The notes under the pieces: generated by a model
The model's database searches: none
What the model was told of the DNA's origin: nothing
The model's input: only the letters and a program-made list of their open reading frames with translations
Made by a program: the position numbers and the translations under genes
Shown: positions 17,235 through 25,661 of the stretch, in pieces
Layout: the number at the start of each line of letters is the position of its first letter
Position numbering within the stretch: position 1 is the first letter of the stretch
Assembly (NCBI GenBank): GCA_046537975.1
Contig: JBKHJR010000001.1
Location: 71,945-135,944 of the forward strand
Source of the DNA: JAWLDV01 sp046537975
GTDB lineage: Bacteria; Desulfobacterota; Desulfobulbia; Desulfobulbales; SURF-16
Reading direction: 5' to 3'
DNA length: 64,000 bases

Positions 17235-18737
17235 TTATGTTTTCTTGCTTTCCTTTTTTTCTACCTGTCCTTGTGTCCAGTTCTCCAGCTTTTCGGCGGC
17301 TACGGTGCGGCCGCCGATACCAAAGGCGATTGCTGCAGCCACCGCAATCGAACCCAGCAGTAAGCCGAAAGCGAGAATTATAATTTCGTTTGCCAGCCCC
17401 ATCTGGCGCAGGGCGACAGCACCGGTCAGGCCGAGAATGGCTGCTTTGGCCACGATTGCCACCAGTTCCGCCTGCTGCAGTTCACTGCTGCGGATTGCCC
17501 GTCCGGCAATACTGCTCAGCCACAGACCTACGGTAAATATGACCAGTCCGAACAGAATATGGCCTATAATGACGGTGAGTTCGGAAATCAGTTGACCGAT
17601 CGCTGAAAAGCCGAGCACGTTTGCGGCCTCTATCGTCGCAAAAAGCATGATGACGACCAGCGCAACCCAGCCGGCGATTTCAGAAGGAGATTTTTCGCCC
17701 TCTTTGGGTTCACGCCAGATCCCAACCTGTGCCGGGAGATTATCAAAGCCTACCCCGTGCAGTATTTCGGTGGCGAGCCCGCAAATCACCCGGGCGATTA
17801 TGTAGGATATGGTCAGGATCAGGACTGCTGCAAAGATCAAGGGCAGTGCCTGTAGTATGAGGTTCAGCATGTTGCTGGCAGGCTGTGTTACTGCATCGAG
17901 CTGGAGGGCGTTTAAGGCCGCGATCAGTACTGGAATCAGAACCAGGACGTAGGCAATAATACCAAGAGTTTCCGAGAGATTCTCTTTGCCGAAAATCCGT
18001 TTCAGACCCGTTTCTTCAGTGAGGCGGTCTGCTCCCAGGGCCGAAGAAAAATTAACGGTTAATCGTTGCAGGATCCGGGCACCGATCCAGCCTGCAAGCA
18101 TGATCAGCACTGCTCCGAACAGGTTCGGCAGGTACATAAGAAAGCGGTCCACCGTATTGCGGACAGGTTCAATAAATCCCTGCAGATCGAGGGCTCCGGC
18201 GATGGCGGGGATAAAAAGGATGATCACCAGCCAGTACACCACATCGGCCAGGGTTTGGGAAACCGGTGCTTCTTTTGTTTCCTCTCCGCTCAGGTGTTGA
18301 TCAAGTTTGGAGGCAGAACCCAGTTTCCGGATAACTGCCCTCATAATGGTTGCGACCGCCCAGGCCACCAGGACCAAGAGAATAGCGCCGACAAAGCGGG
18401 GGATATAAGCAAAAACCCGGCTGAGCATTTCATTAAGCGGCTCAGTAGCCAGAGTGAGCCCTAATGCCTGGAGAAAGGCCACCAGAACGAGAACCAGGAT
18501 GAAGTAAAATACAATCTTCGAACCGGTTTGTTCCACGTTTATTTCCTTGCCTCCCTCTTCACCGGCCATCCATTTTACCAGATTCTTGCCTAAAGAGGTG
18601 CCTTTTAGAATGCGTCGTACAACTGCAGCGAGCCCAAGCGCAAATAACCAGCCCACAATGAGTATAAGAATTGCACCAATCAGGTTGGGCAAATACTCAG
18701 CCAACCTTGTCCATGTTTCATTTATATTATTTATCAT
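17235..18737 (-). CDS. Multi-TM protein of the mechanosensitive-channel-related 'conserved TM helix' (CmpX-like) type
   Basis: The 500-residue protein is built from about five repeats of a module in which a short motif (LPNLIGAILILIVGW, IPRFVGAILLVLVAW, LPNLFGAVLIMLAGW) opens a membrane helix. It is followed by a basic or polar helix (RRILKG, RAVIRKLG, RILQRL) and a further membrane segment. This is the conserved-TM-helix family related to MscS pore helices, but without the cytoplasmic MscS beta domain. It probably sits in the inner membrane and may respond to osmotic stress. Start ATG 18737 is chosen over the upstream ATG 18773 because AGGGAGG lies 8 bases before it. Confidence 0.8.
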   Translation of the reverse strand: MINNINETWTRLAEYLPNLIGAILILIVGWLFALGLAAVVRRILKGTSLGKNLVKWMAGEEGGKEINVEQTGSKIVFYFILVLVLVAFLQALGLTLATEPLNEMLSRVFAYIPRFVGAILLVLVAWAVATIMRAVIRKLGSASKLDQHLSGEETKEAPVSQTLADVVYWLVIILFIPAIAGALDLQGFIEPVRNTVDRFLMYLPNLFGAVLIMLAGWIGARILQRLTVNFSSALGADRLTEETGLKRIFGKENLSETLGIIAYVLVLIPVLIAALNALQLDAVTQPASNMLNLILQALPLIFAAVLILTISYIIARVICGLATEILHGVGFDNLPAQVGIWREPKEGEKSPSEIAGWVALVVIMLFATIEAANVLGFSAIGQLISELTVIIGHILFGLVIFTVGLWLSSIAGRAIRSSELQQAELVAIVAKAAILGLTGAVALRQMGLANEIIILAFGLLLGSIAVAAAIAFGIGGRTVAAEKLENWTQGQVEKKESKKT

Positions 18738-19173
18738 TTTGACTACCTCCCTTTTCTCTTGATCAAAGATCAATAAGTTGCTTTCTCAGTAACGGTCATA
18801 AGGAAAAAACGTTACCGCCCCCTTTGAAACTAAACCCTACTTTTATCCTCTATAATCCATTCTGCTTTGTCAAGATCAAGGCGGGAATGATAGGGAAAAA
18901 ATGGACGAAAATGGAATACACCATACTGCCGGGGAGAATATCAGGCCGGAGTAAACCTGCAAAGAAAGCCTATGATATTTTTGAGACCGTTTGACTGCTT
19001 TCAGGGATTCTGCGAAGATAAAATAAGAAGTCTTCAGGCTGATTGCAATTGAACCCGCTGTTGCCGGGCTTTTAAAGAACTGGCCGGGGTAAGGGAGGTT
19101 GGCCGTCATTGATGATCAGGGCAGGCGGCTGACTTCCAGGGAAAGGATGTTCTGATGAGATTAGGAGAGGTTG
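18738..19173. other. Intergenic stretch, no gene recognised
   Basis: This is the 436-base spacer between the divergent channel-like protein gene and the small ORF at 19174. It has stop codons in all frames, only tiny ORFs, and no tRNA-like fold. A 77-codon minus-strand frame (18876-19109) lacks coding character or a good start. Confidence 0.5.
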
Positions 19174-19314
19174 ATGATTAATAGTGCGGAAAAAGTCACC
19201 CTTCTCTCCATTCTTGCCAATCTACTGCTGGTTTCAGTAAAGGCTTTCCTGGCCCTGGCTGAGACAATGGCTGAACTGGATATAAAAGCACTGAATAGCA
19301 GGAGGGAGAAATGA
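19174..19314 (+). pseudogene. Short ORF resembling a truncated cation-diffusion-facilitator (CDF) transporter
   Basis: AGGAG lies before ATG 19174, and the 46-residue product stops in an ATGA overlap with the next gene, so it is probably translated. The first 27 residues (AEKVTLLSILANLLLVSVKA) look like the first membrane helix of CDF metal exporters. The last 18 (AETMAELDIKALNSRREK) look like a soluble C-terminal end. A full CDF has about 300 residues, so the middle appears to be missing in frame. The family assignment rests on one helix and is tentative; it could also be a genuine small membrane protein. Confidence 0.45.
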
Positions 19315-20356
19315 TTGATGAGGAAAAGGTTAAAGAAAAACTAAAAGAGCTGAAGCACCCCGGGTTCGGGAAGTCCTTGCTGGAGCTGGGTATGATCCGT
19401 GACATTGGCATTGTAGATGGGACGGTTAATCTGACTCTGGCCCTAAAAAATGACCGTTCTTCTTTTCGCGGAACTCTGGAAAAGAAGATAAAAGATGGTC
19501 TTTCTTCGGTTGAAGGTGTGGCGGAGGTCCGGATTGAAGTGACCACTCTGAGCCGGGAAGAGATTGAGCGCTTGTTCCCCAAACAGGAATTAAAGGGGAT
19601 TAAACAGGTGGAGAGAATTATTGCCGTGGCCAGCGGCAAGGGAGGAGTAGGAAAAACCACAGTGGCGGTTAATCTGGCCCTGGCCCTGCATCAGCAGGGG
19701 TTCAGGACGGGGCTCATGGATGCTGATATCTATGGCCCGGCCCTTCCATATCGATAATGCTTGATTTGTATAATCAGGCGGATTTCAGCGGTGATGTAGC
19801 CAGGCCCCTGGAAAAATACGGGCTCAGGATTATGTCTCTGGGGATGTCCGCCAAACAGGATCAGGCCTTTATCTGGCGGGGTCCCTTGGTTTCCAAAATG
19901 ATCCACAATCTTCTGGATAAAGTGGAATGGGGAAGGCTCGACTATCTGGTGGTTGATCTGCCTCCGGGAACCGGAGACCCTTCTATTTCCGTGGCCCACT
20001 CCATACCAGACGCAGAAATAGTAATGGTAACCACTCCCCAGAAGCTCGCCCTGGCTGATGTCAGGAGGGCTGTGAACCTGTTTAACCTATACCATCTTGA
20101 CATAATCGGTCTGGTGGAGAACATGTCCTACTTTGCCTGCGGTCACGGAGATAAAGTTTTTGATATCTTTGGTCGCGGAGGGGGGGATGAGTTCAGCCGG
20201 GAGAGCGATATTCCCTTACTGGGTTCTATCCCCCTTGATCTCGCGGTCAGGAAAAGTGAGGATTCAGGCAAGCCCTTGATGGTTGGAGCCCCCGATTCCG
20301 AGGCAGGCAGGATCGTTCAGGATATTGCCGGAAAAATCAGTGGTTGGAGCGATTGA
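19311..20356 (+). pseudogene. mrp: Mrp/NBP35-family Fe-S carrier ATPase, interrupted by a frameshift
   Basis: The product would assemble or carry Fe-S clusters in the cytosol. Residues 1-90 are a MIP18/DUF59-like domain. The P-loop SGKGGVGKTTVAVNLALAL follows, then DADIYGP near residue 140. The first frame then stops at 19757, and the second frame takes over at once (MLDLYNQ ... LVVDLPPGTGDPSISV ... ENMSYFAC) to a normal C-terminus. Restoring one missing base near 19745-19757 would join them. No canonical slippery heptamer is visible, so this is probably a mutation or sequencing error rather than programmed shifting. The usual CxxC after ENMSYF is reduced to a single Cys (FACGHGDKVF), so cluster binding would be altered even if the frame is intact. 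Confidence 0.85.
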
Positions 20357-20414
20357 TTGTCTTGCCCCTAAGGTTCGGGGTTGAGGGTATTTAAATACAG
20401 AGAGACAAGACTTC

Positions 20415-20672
20415 ATGATTGAGATGCTGACCGATAATATAAGCCATGCCCTGATGATTACCGGCTTTGTCTTCATGATGATGATCGTGGTGGAATACTT
20501 TAATATCCTGACCGGAGGTTTGTGGCAGCAGGCTTTTCGGGGCAGCTTATGGAAACAGTATCTGCTGGCCGGAGTCCTGGCTGAATCCCGGCTGGATTTT
20601 TTGAAGGTCAAGGCAATCAACCTGACAGCGGGATTTCTGGTGGGACTGGGGAGTTATCTGGCCGGTTGGTAA
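20415..20672 (+). pseudogene. ArsP_2-type putative manganese/arsenic permease reduced to its two ends
   Basis: Residues 1-55 (ISHALMITGFVFMMMIVVEY ... QYLLAGVLA) match the N-terminus of a family of about 300-400-residue multi-helix permeases annotated as putative manganese transporters or arsenic efflux proteins. The last 30 residues (LKVKAINLTAGFLVGLG) look like the C-terminal helix of the same family. The conserved middle is absent, with the junction near AESRLDF, and the frame is kept. Only 85 residues remain, so transport is not expected. The family identification is from memory of its N-terminal pattern. Confidence 0.6.
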
Positions 20673-20797
20673 AAAAATTTGCTTGATGATTTTGGTTTTC
20701 CTGGTCGGGATTTATTTGCTATCCTTTAATCTGATGGCTGGTTATGGATGATACGACTGACCTTTATATTACCATTAAGGGACAGAGGAGAAGGCAT

Positions 20798-21454
20798 ATG
20801 AAAGAAGAAGATGAAAAGACCTGTCAGTGTCAGGATGAGCAGGAGATAGAAGAGGAACAGGGCGGAGTTACCCGGCGGGGTTTTCTGGCTACTGTCGGGG
20901 CTGGGGCTGTGGCCTTCGCCGCCGGCGGCAGGGCCGGTGCGCCGGCTCCGGCGATTGCGGCTGCAGGAGAGAGGCAAGCGGCTGAGACTGTTTCCGTTGT
21001 TCTTAATATTAACAGCACTTCCCACCGTCTTCTCGTGGAGTCACGCTGGTCTCTGATGTATGTACTGCGGGAGCTTCTGGGGCTGACCGGAACCAAGGTG
21101 GGTTGCGGACGCGGGGAATGTGGGGCCTGTACGGTTCTGATTGACGATGTCCCCCGCTACGGTTGCCTTACTCTGGCGGTCGAAGCTGAAGGTCACCGCA
21201 TAACCACGGTGGAAGGTCTGATGGACGGCGAGGAACTGGGTGCGGTTCAACAGGCCTTTGTGGAAAAGGATGCCATGCAGTGCGGCTATTGTATCCCGGG
21301 CCAGATTGTCTCTGTTGAAGGACTTTTGCGGAAGAACCCCAGGCCCGGCAGGGATGAGATACGCCTGGGTGTAAGTGGTAATCTCTGCCGCTGCGGTTCC
21401 TATGAACATATTTTTAAGGCGGCGGAAAGGGCGTCTGAGCTGAAACGCAAATGA
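20798..21454 (+). CDS. paoA: Periplasmic aldehyde oxidoreductase, Tat-exported [2Fe-2S] subunit (PaoA-like)
   Basis: The 218-residue protein starts at ATG 20798 (GAGGAG upstream). After an acidic, Cys-containing leader it has a twin-arginine signal (TRRGFLATVGAGAVAF) and an Ala/Gly-rich cleavage region. The mature part shows both [2Fe-2S] domains of xanthine-oxidase-type enzymes: plant-ferredoxin-like GCGRGECGACTV and the helical CGYCIPGQ with CRCG. It passes electrons from the molybdenum site to FAD. The Tat signal indicates periplasmic assembly of the whole complex, as in E. coli PaoABC. It is the first gene of a five-gene cluster. Confidence 0.9.
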   Translation: MKEEDEKTCQCQDEQEIEEEQGGVTRRGFLATVGAGAVAFAAGGRAGAPAPAIAAAGERQAAETVSVVLNINSTSHRLLVESRWSLMYVLRELLGLTGTKVGCGRGECGACTVLIDDVPRYGCLTLAVEAEGHRITTVEGLMDGEELGAVQQAFVEKDAMQCGYCIPGQIVSVEGLLRKNPRPGRDEIRLGVSGNLCRCGSYEHIFKAAERASELKRK

Positions 21455-21467
21455 AAAGGTGACTTCT

Positions 21468-23801
21468 ATGAAAGATGACAGCAGCATATATTATAAGGAA
21501 GGGATTCCGGTCCCGGAAACCCCCGAGCCGGGAGAGAATCCGGCAGCCTGGAAAAAGACCAGGATAATCGGGGGATCCTCTCCCAGGGTAGACGCCTATG
21601 AAAGGGTGAGCGGCACCGCGATATATCCCTCTGATATTACTCTGCCCAATATGATCTATGGCGCCATTCTGCGCTGTCCCCATCCCCATGCCCGGGTTAA
21701 AAAACTGGATTTAAGCGGAGCTAAGAAGATGGACGGGATCTATGCTGTCCTGGGGGGCGAGGCAGAAGAAGGTAAATTGAAATGGCCCTACAGCGAAGAG
21801 GTCATCAGCCGGCTCTTCGACCCTGAATGCCGTTTCGAAGGAGAGGCTGTTGCTGCAGTGGCGGCAGCTACCCCTTATCTGGCCCGGGATGCCCTCAGGG
21901 CTATAAAAGTGGAGTACGAGGTTCTGTCTCATCTGGTGGATGAGAGGCAGGCTCTGAAATCCGGGGTGGTAGAGGTACATAAGGGCGGCAACAAGGTCAA
22001 GGAGGAGGCCTATGAAAGAGGGGATGTGGAAAAAGGGTTTGCCGAGGCAGACGTCGTTCTGACCCGTGAATACCGAACTTCCTGTGAACTTCATACCCCT
22101 GTGGAACTGCACGGTTGTGTGGCCAACTGGGAAGGAGATAGCTTGACCATATATGAATCCACCCAGGGGGTTTACGCCGTACAGGCCAAGGCGGCGGAAA
22201 TGCTGGGTCTGCCTTTTTCCAAGGTCAGAGTGGTAGGCCATTACATGGGGGGAGGATTCGGCAGCAAGCTCCAGGCCGGTAAATATACCATTATCGCAGC
22301 TCTTCTGGCCAGACAGAGCGGCCGGCCGGTAAAACATTTTCTCAGTCGGGAGGAGACCTTTCTTGCTGCAGGAAACAGGCCGCCTGCCAATATGAAGCTA
22401 AAGGCAGGTGCTAAAAAAGACGGAACTTTGACCGCCCTGGAATTTGAGGCCCTGGGTACGGGAGGGGCTTATCCGGCCGGGGGTACATCCCTGCTGGACT
22501 GGCTTGCCCGTGATCTTTACACCTGCCCCAATGTCAAGACCAGGACTACGGATGTCTATATCCATGCCGGTCCGGCCCGGCCTTTCCGGGCTCCGGGCCA
22601 TCCCCAGTGTTCCTGGGCCCTGGAGCAGATGATGGATTCCCTGGCTGAGGCGGTGGATCTCGATCCGGTTGATATCCGTCTGCGGAATGTGCCGGAAGTG
22701 AGTCAGGCCAGGGAGGGCAGTCCCCCCTATACTACCACGGGTCTCAAAGAGTGCCTGACCAAGGGGGCGGAGGCCTTTGGCTGGCAGGAGTCCCGCCGAA
22801 AGACTGCGTCCGGCAGGAAATCGGAAAATCATCTGAAAAGAGGTGTGGGCATGGGGGGATGCCTCTGGGTCGCCGGCGATGGCGGCCCGCCTTCCACCGT
22901 GGTGGTCAAGCTCTTCAGCGACGGCAGTGCAAATCTCAACATGGGCGCCAGTGATATCGGCACTGGTACCAAAACCATTATGGCCATGGTGGTTGCGGAA
23001 GAGCTGGGGATCAAGCCGGAAATGATCCAGATTGAACATGCTGATACCGGTTCCACCCAGTATGCCACTCCCAGCGGAGGAAGCAAGACTGTGCCCACTG
23101 AATCTCCGGCGGTTCGGGCGGCAGCAGTGGAGGTCAAACGCCAGGTCCTGGCCATGGCTGCGGAAGATTTTGATACTGACGAGGAAAATCTGAGTTACAT
23201 CGGTGATCATGTTGAGCTAAAGGGAGATGACAGCAGCAGAAAAAGAATTACCGAGATCTCCAGGCTCAAAAAGCGTGGCGTGGTAATCGGGGTGGGCTAT
23301 CGCGGTCCCAATCCGGAGGGTAAGGTGGTCAATCCTTTTGCCGCCCAGTTCTGCGAGGTGGAAGTAAACACCAGGACAGGTGAAGTACGTGTTGTCCGTT
23401 TTCTGGGAGCCCATGAAAGCGGTAGAGTGATGGACCGCCTTACCTTTGACAACCAGGTTTTCGGCGGCATAGCTATGGGTATTGGTCTGGGGCTGACCGA
23501 GCATCGTATTCTGGATGGTAAACAGACCGGTAAGATGGTCAACCGTAACTGGCATGACTATAAGCTGCCTACCGCCCTTGACATCCCGGAAGAACAGACC
23601 TCTCTGGCGGTGGAGATGCCCGATCATGAAGCCAACAGCACCGGGGCCAAGGGCCTTGGAGAACCGGTGACCATCCCCACTGCTGCGGCCATTGCCAATG
23701 CTATATATGATGCCACCGGGGTCCGGGTTTCCGAGTCGCCCGCCAATCCTCTGAACTTAAAAAGTCTGTTGGCAGAGCACTACAGGGAGGAAAAATCATG
23801 A
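21468..23801 (+). CDS. paoC: Aldehyde oxidoreductase molybdenum-binding subunit (PaoC-like)
   Basis: This 777-residue catalytic subunit belongs to the xanthine oxidase family. It oxidises aldehydes or related compounds by hydroxylation at a molybdenum-cytosine-dinucleotide cofactor. Visible motifs are the a/b hammerhead domain (residues 35-150), GGGFGSKLQAG near residue 262, PFRAPGHPQCSWALEQ, GASDIGTGTKTIM, ATPSGGSKT and the catalytic-Glu segment GAKGLGEPVTIPTAAAIANA near the C-terminus. ATG 21468 has AAGGTG in front and is preferred to the in-frame GTG nine bases upstream. It has no signal of its own and would be carried out with the Tat-tagged subunit. It overlaps the next gene by four bases. 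Confidence 0.9.
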   Translation: MKDDSSIYYKEGIPVPETPEPGENPAAWKKTRIIGGSSPRVDAYERVSGTAIYPSDITLPNMIYGAILRCPHPHARVKKLDLSGAKKMDGIYAVLGGEAEEGKLKWPYSEEVISRLFDPECRFEGEAVAAVAAATPYLARDALRAIKVEYEVLSHLVDERQALKSGVVEVHKGGNKVKEEAYERGDVEKGFAEADVVLTREYRTSCELHTPVELHGCVANWEGDSLTIYESTQGVYAVQAKAAEMLGLPFSKVRVVGHYMGGGFGSKLQAGKYTIIAALLARQSGRPVKHFLSREETFLAAGNRPPANMKLKAGAKKDGTLTALEFEALGTGGAYPAGGTSLLDWLARDLYTCPNVKTRTTDVYIHAGPARPFRAPGHPQCSWALEQMMDSLAEAVDLDPVDIRLRNVPEVSQAREGSPPYTTTGLKECLTKGAEAFGWQESRRKTASGRKSENHLKRGVGMGGCLWVAGDGGPPSTVVVKLFSDGSANLNMGASDIGTGTKTIMAMVVAEELGIKPEMIQIEHADTGSTQYATPSGGSKTVPTESPAVRAAAVEVKRQVLAMAAEDFDTDEENLSYIGDHVELKGDDSSRKRITEISRLKKRGVVIGVGYRGPNPEGKVVNPFAAQFCEVEVNTRTGEVRVVRFLGAHESGRVMDRLTFDNQVFGGIAMGIGLGLTEHRILDGKQTGKMVNRNWHDYKLPTALDIPEEQTSLAVEMPDHEANSTGAKGLGEPVTIPTAAAIANAIYDATGVRVSESPANPLNLKSLLAEHYREEKS

Positions 23802-24787
23802 TTCCCAAATTTAATTATATACGTCCGCAAACCTTGCAGGATACTGTCTCCCATCTTCAGGATGAGGATGCCATGATCCACGCCGGAGGAACCGATCTGC
23901 TGACCTGTCTTCGGGACCAGATTTTTAAAGCCGGGAAGATAGTAAGCCTGAGCGGCCTCAAGGATATGGCCGGAATAAAGAAAAGGAACGGCGGCGGCCT
24001 CAGGATCGGTGCTCTTGCCACCATAGCAGAAATCGCCGACCATGACGTGATCAGCAGGAAATACAAGGTCCTGGCCCAGGCCGCGGCAGAGGTCGCCAGC
24101 CCCCAGATCCGCAATCAGGGGACCATCGGCGGCAATCTCTGTCAGAAGCCGCGCTGCTGGTATTACCGGGGGGAGTTCCATTGCCGACGCAAGGGAGGCA
24201 AGATTTGTCATGCCGCAGACGGGGAGAATCAGTATCACTGTATCTTTGGGGGCAAGGGCTGCTATATTGTCCATCCCTCGGATGCTGCCCCGGCTTTGGC
24301 TGCCCTGGGAGCGAGTCTCCGGATCAGAGGTCCGGCCGGCGAGAGAACCGTACCCGTGGCGGATTTTTTCGTGCTGCCGGACCAGGATGTCACCCGGGAA
24401 ACCGTGCTGGAGCAGGGGGAGGTAGTTAAGGAAATCCTGCTGCCGCCTCCGCTTTCCGGGAAGGTCTACAGTTCCTACCGTAAAGTAAGGGCCCGGCAGG
24501 CCTGGGATTTCTCCCTGGCCGGTGCTGCTTTGGTCTTTCGTTTTTCCGGCGAAAGAGTTGACAGGGCGCGGGTATTTTTAAGCGGTGCCGCCCCTGTCCC
24601 TTGGCGTGCCCGGGAAGTGGAGGAGGAGATCATGGGCAGCGGCCTGGACCGGGAAACCGTGGCCCGGGCCGCAGCCGCCGGAGTTCGGAAAGCCTCCCCC
24701 CTGGCCGGTAATCACTATAAGGTTGATCTTTTTGAAGGGATGCTGGAAGAGGAGCTTTTAAAAGCCAGGGAGCAGATATCAGCTTAA
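23798..24787 (+). CDS. paoB: Aldehyde oxidoreductase FAD-binding subunit with extra [4Fe-4S] insertion (PaoB-like)
   Basis: The 329-residue FAD subunit has the two flavin loops AGGTDLL (about residues 31-37) and TIGGNLCQ (about 110-117). It is followed by an inserted Cys-rich stretch (CQKPRCWYYRG, HCRRKGGK, ICHAADGENQYHC) that in PaoB and 4-hydroxybenzoyl-CoA reductase holds a [4Fe-4S] cluster. The C-terminal CO-dehydrogenase-flavoprotein domain ends at about residue 325. The gene starts in an ATGA overlap with the molybdenum subunit. The insertion, the Tat signal on its partner and the nearby mocA together identify a PaoABC-type enzyme rather than a cytosolic xanthine dehydrogenase. Confidence 0.88.
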   Translation: MIPKFNYIRPQTLQDTVSHLQDEDAMIHAGGTDLLTCLRDQIFKAGKIVSLSGLKDMAGIKKRNGGGLRIGALATIAEIADHDVISRKYKVLAQAAAEVASPQIRNQGTIGGNLCQKPRCWYYRGEFHCRRKGGKICHAADGENQYHCIFGGKGCYIVHPSDAAPALAALGASLRIRGPAGERTVPVADFFVLPDQDVTRETVLEQGEVVKEILLPPPLSGKVYSSYRKVRARQAWDFSLAGAALVFRFSGERVDRARVFLSGAAPVPWRAREVEEEIMGSGLDRETVARAAAAGVRKASPLAGNHYKVDLFEGMLEEELLKAREQISA

Positions 24788-24803
24788 AAGGAAAAGATTA
24801 ATA

Positions 24804-25661
24804 ATGGAAGAAACAAAAATCTACGAAGAGATATTGCGGGCCAGAACTGAAAACGTCCCTGTTGTTCTGGCCATAGTCACGGAGAGTCACGGCTCCTCTC
24901 CCCAGAGATCCGGGGCCAAGATGCTGATCCGGGCTGACGGCAGCACCATAGGGACGGTGGGCGGCGGTCCTGTGGAAAAGGATGTCATCAATCTGGGCCG
25001 GGAATCGATTAACCAGAGAACCGGCCCCCGGACCATGGAGTTTGAACTTGATGAGAAAAATGGCTTTCTCTGCGGCGGCCGGATGAGGATTTATGTTGAA
25101 CCCCTTTATCCCCAGCCCCGCCTGATAATTATTGGAGCGGGGCATGTGGGACAGGCATTGGCCAACTTGGCCGACTTCAGCGGTTACCACACCACGGTGA
25201 TTGATGACCGGGAGGAATATGCCAACCGGGAAAATATCCCGGTTGGCGAGATCCTTGTGGTCAGTGATTTCCAGGAGGCTCTGGCCGGTCTTACGGTGGA
25301 TAAAGAAAGCAGCCTGCTTATCGCCACCCGGGGTCATGAACACGACTTCAGCGCCGCACTGGGAGCTCTTGCCTCACCTGCCGCTTATATAGGTATAGTG
25401 GGAAGCAGGAAGAAGAAGGCCGGTTTTTTTAAATCATTAGAGGGAAGGGGTTTCAGCGATGCTGATCTGCAGAGAATCCATATGCCGGTAGGTCTTTCGA
25501 TCGGTTCGGTGACCCCGGCCGAGATTGCGGTCAGCATTATGGCCCAGATTATTCAGCAAAGGAGATGCAATGCCAGCTCTGCAGACCGAAGCAGTGGTTC
25601 TTGCCGCCGGCCGTTCCCGGCGCATGGGTGCGAACAAACAGCTGCTGCCCCTTCTGGGTAG
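24804..25661 (+). CDS. XdhC/CoxI-family molybdenum cofactor insertion chaperone
   Basis: XdhC proteins bind the molybdenum cofactor, help its sulfuration and load it into xanthine-oxidase-type enzymes; PaoD does this for PaoABC. The 285 residues show the N-terminal domain (VVLAIVTESHGSSPQRSGAKM), FLCGGRMRIYVEP, a Rossmann-like LIIIGAGHVGQALANLA, and the conserved ATRGHEHDFSAAL and IGIVGSRKKK, ending near AEIAVSIMAQII. About 30 residues beyond that point look non-homologous (rich in Ser, Arg and Pro) because the frame runs 92 bases into mocA, as if the original stop was lost. Confidence 0.87.
   Translation: MEETKIYEEILRARTENVPVVLAIVTESHGSSPQRSGAKMLIRADGSTIGTVGGGPVEKDVINLGRESINQRTGPRTMEFELDEKNGFLCGGRMRIYVEPLYPQPRLIIIGAGHVGQALANLADFSGYHTTVIDDREEYANRENIPVGEILVVSDFQEALAGLTVDKESSLLIATRGHEHDFSAALGALASPAAYIGIVGSRKKKAGFFKSLEGRGFSDADLQRIHMPVGLSIGSVTPAEIAVSIMAQIIQQRRCNASSADRSSGSCRRPFPAHGCEQTAAAPSG

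Noticed and set aside
18876..19109. 77-codon minus-strand ORF in the spacer before mrp
   Set aside because: No conserved pattern, no clear ribosome-binding site, and composition like non-coding DNA.
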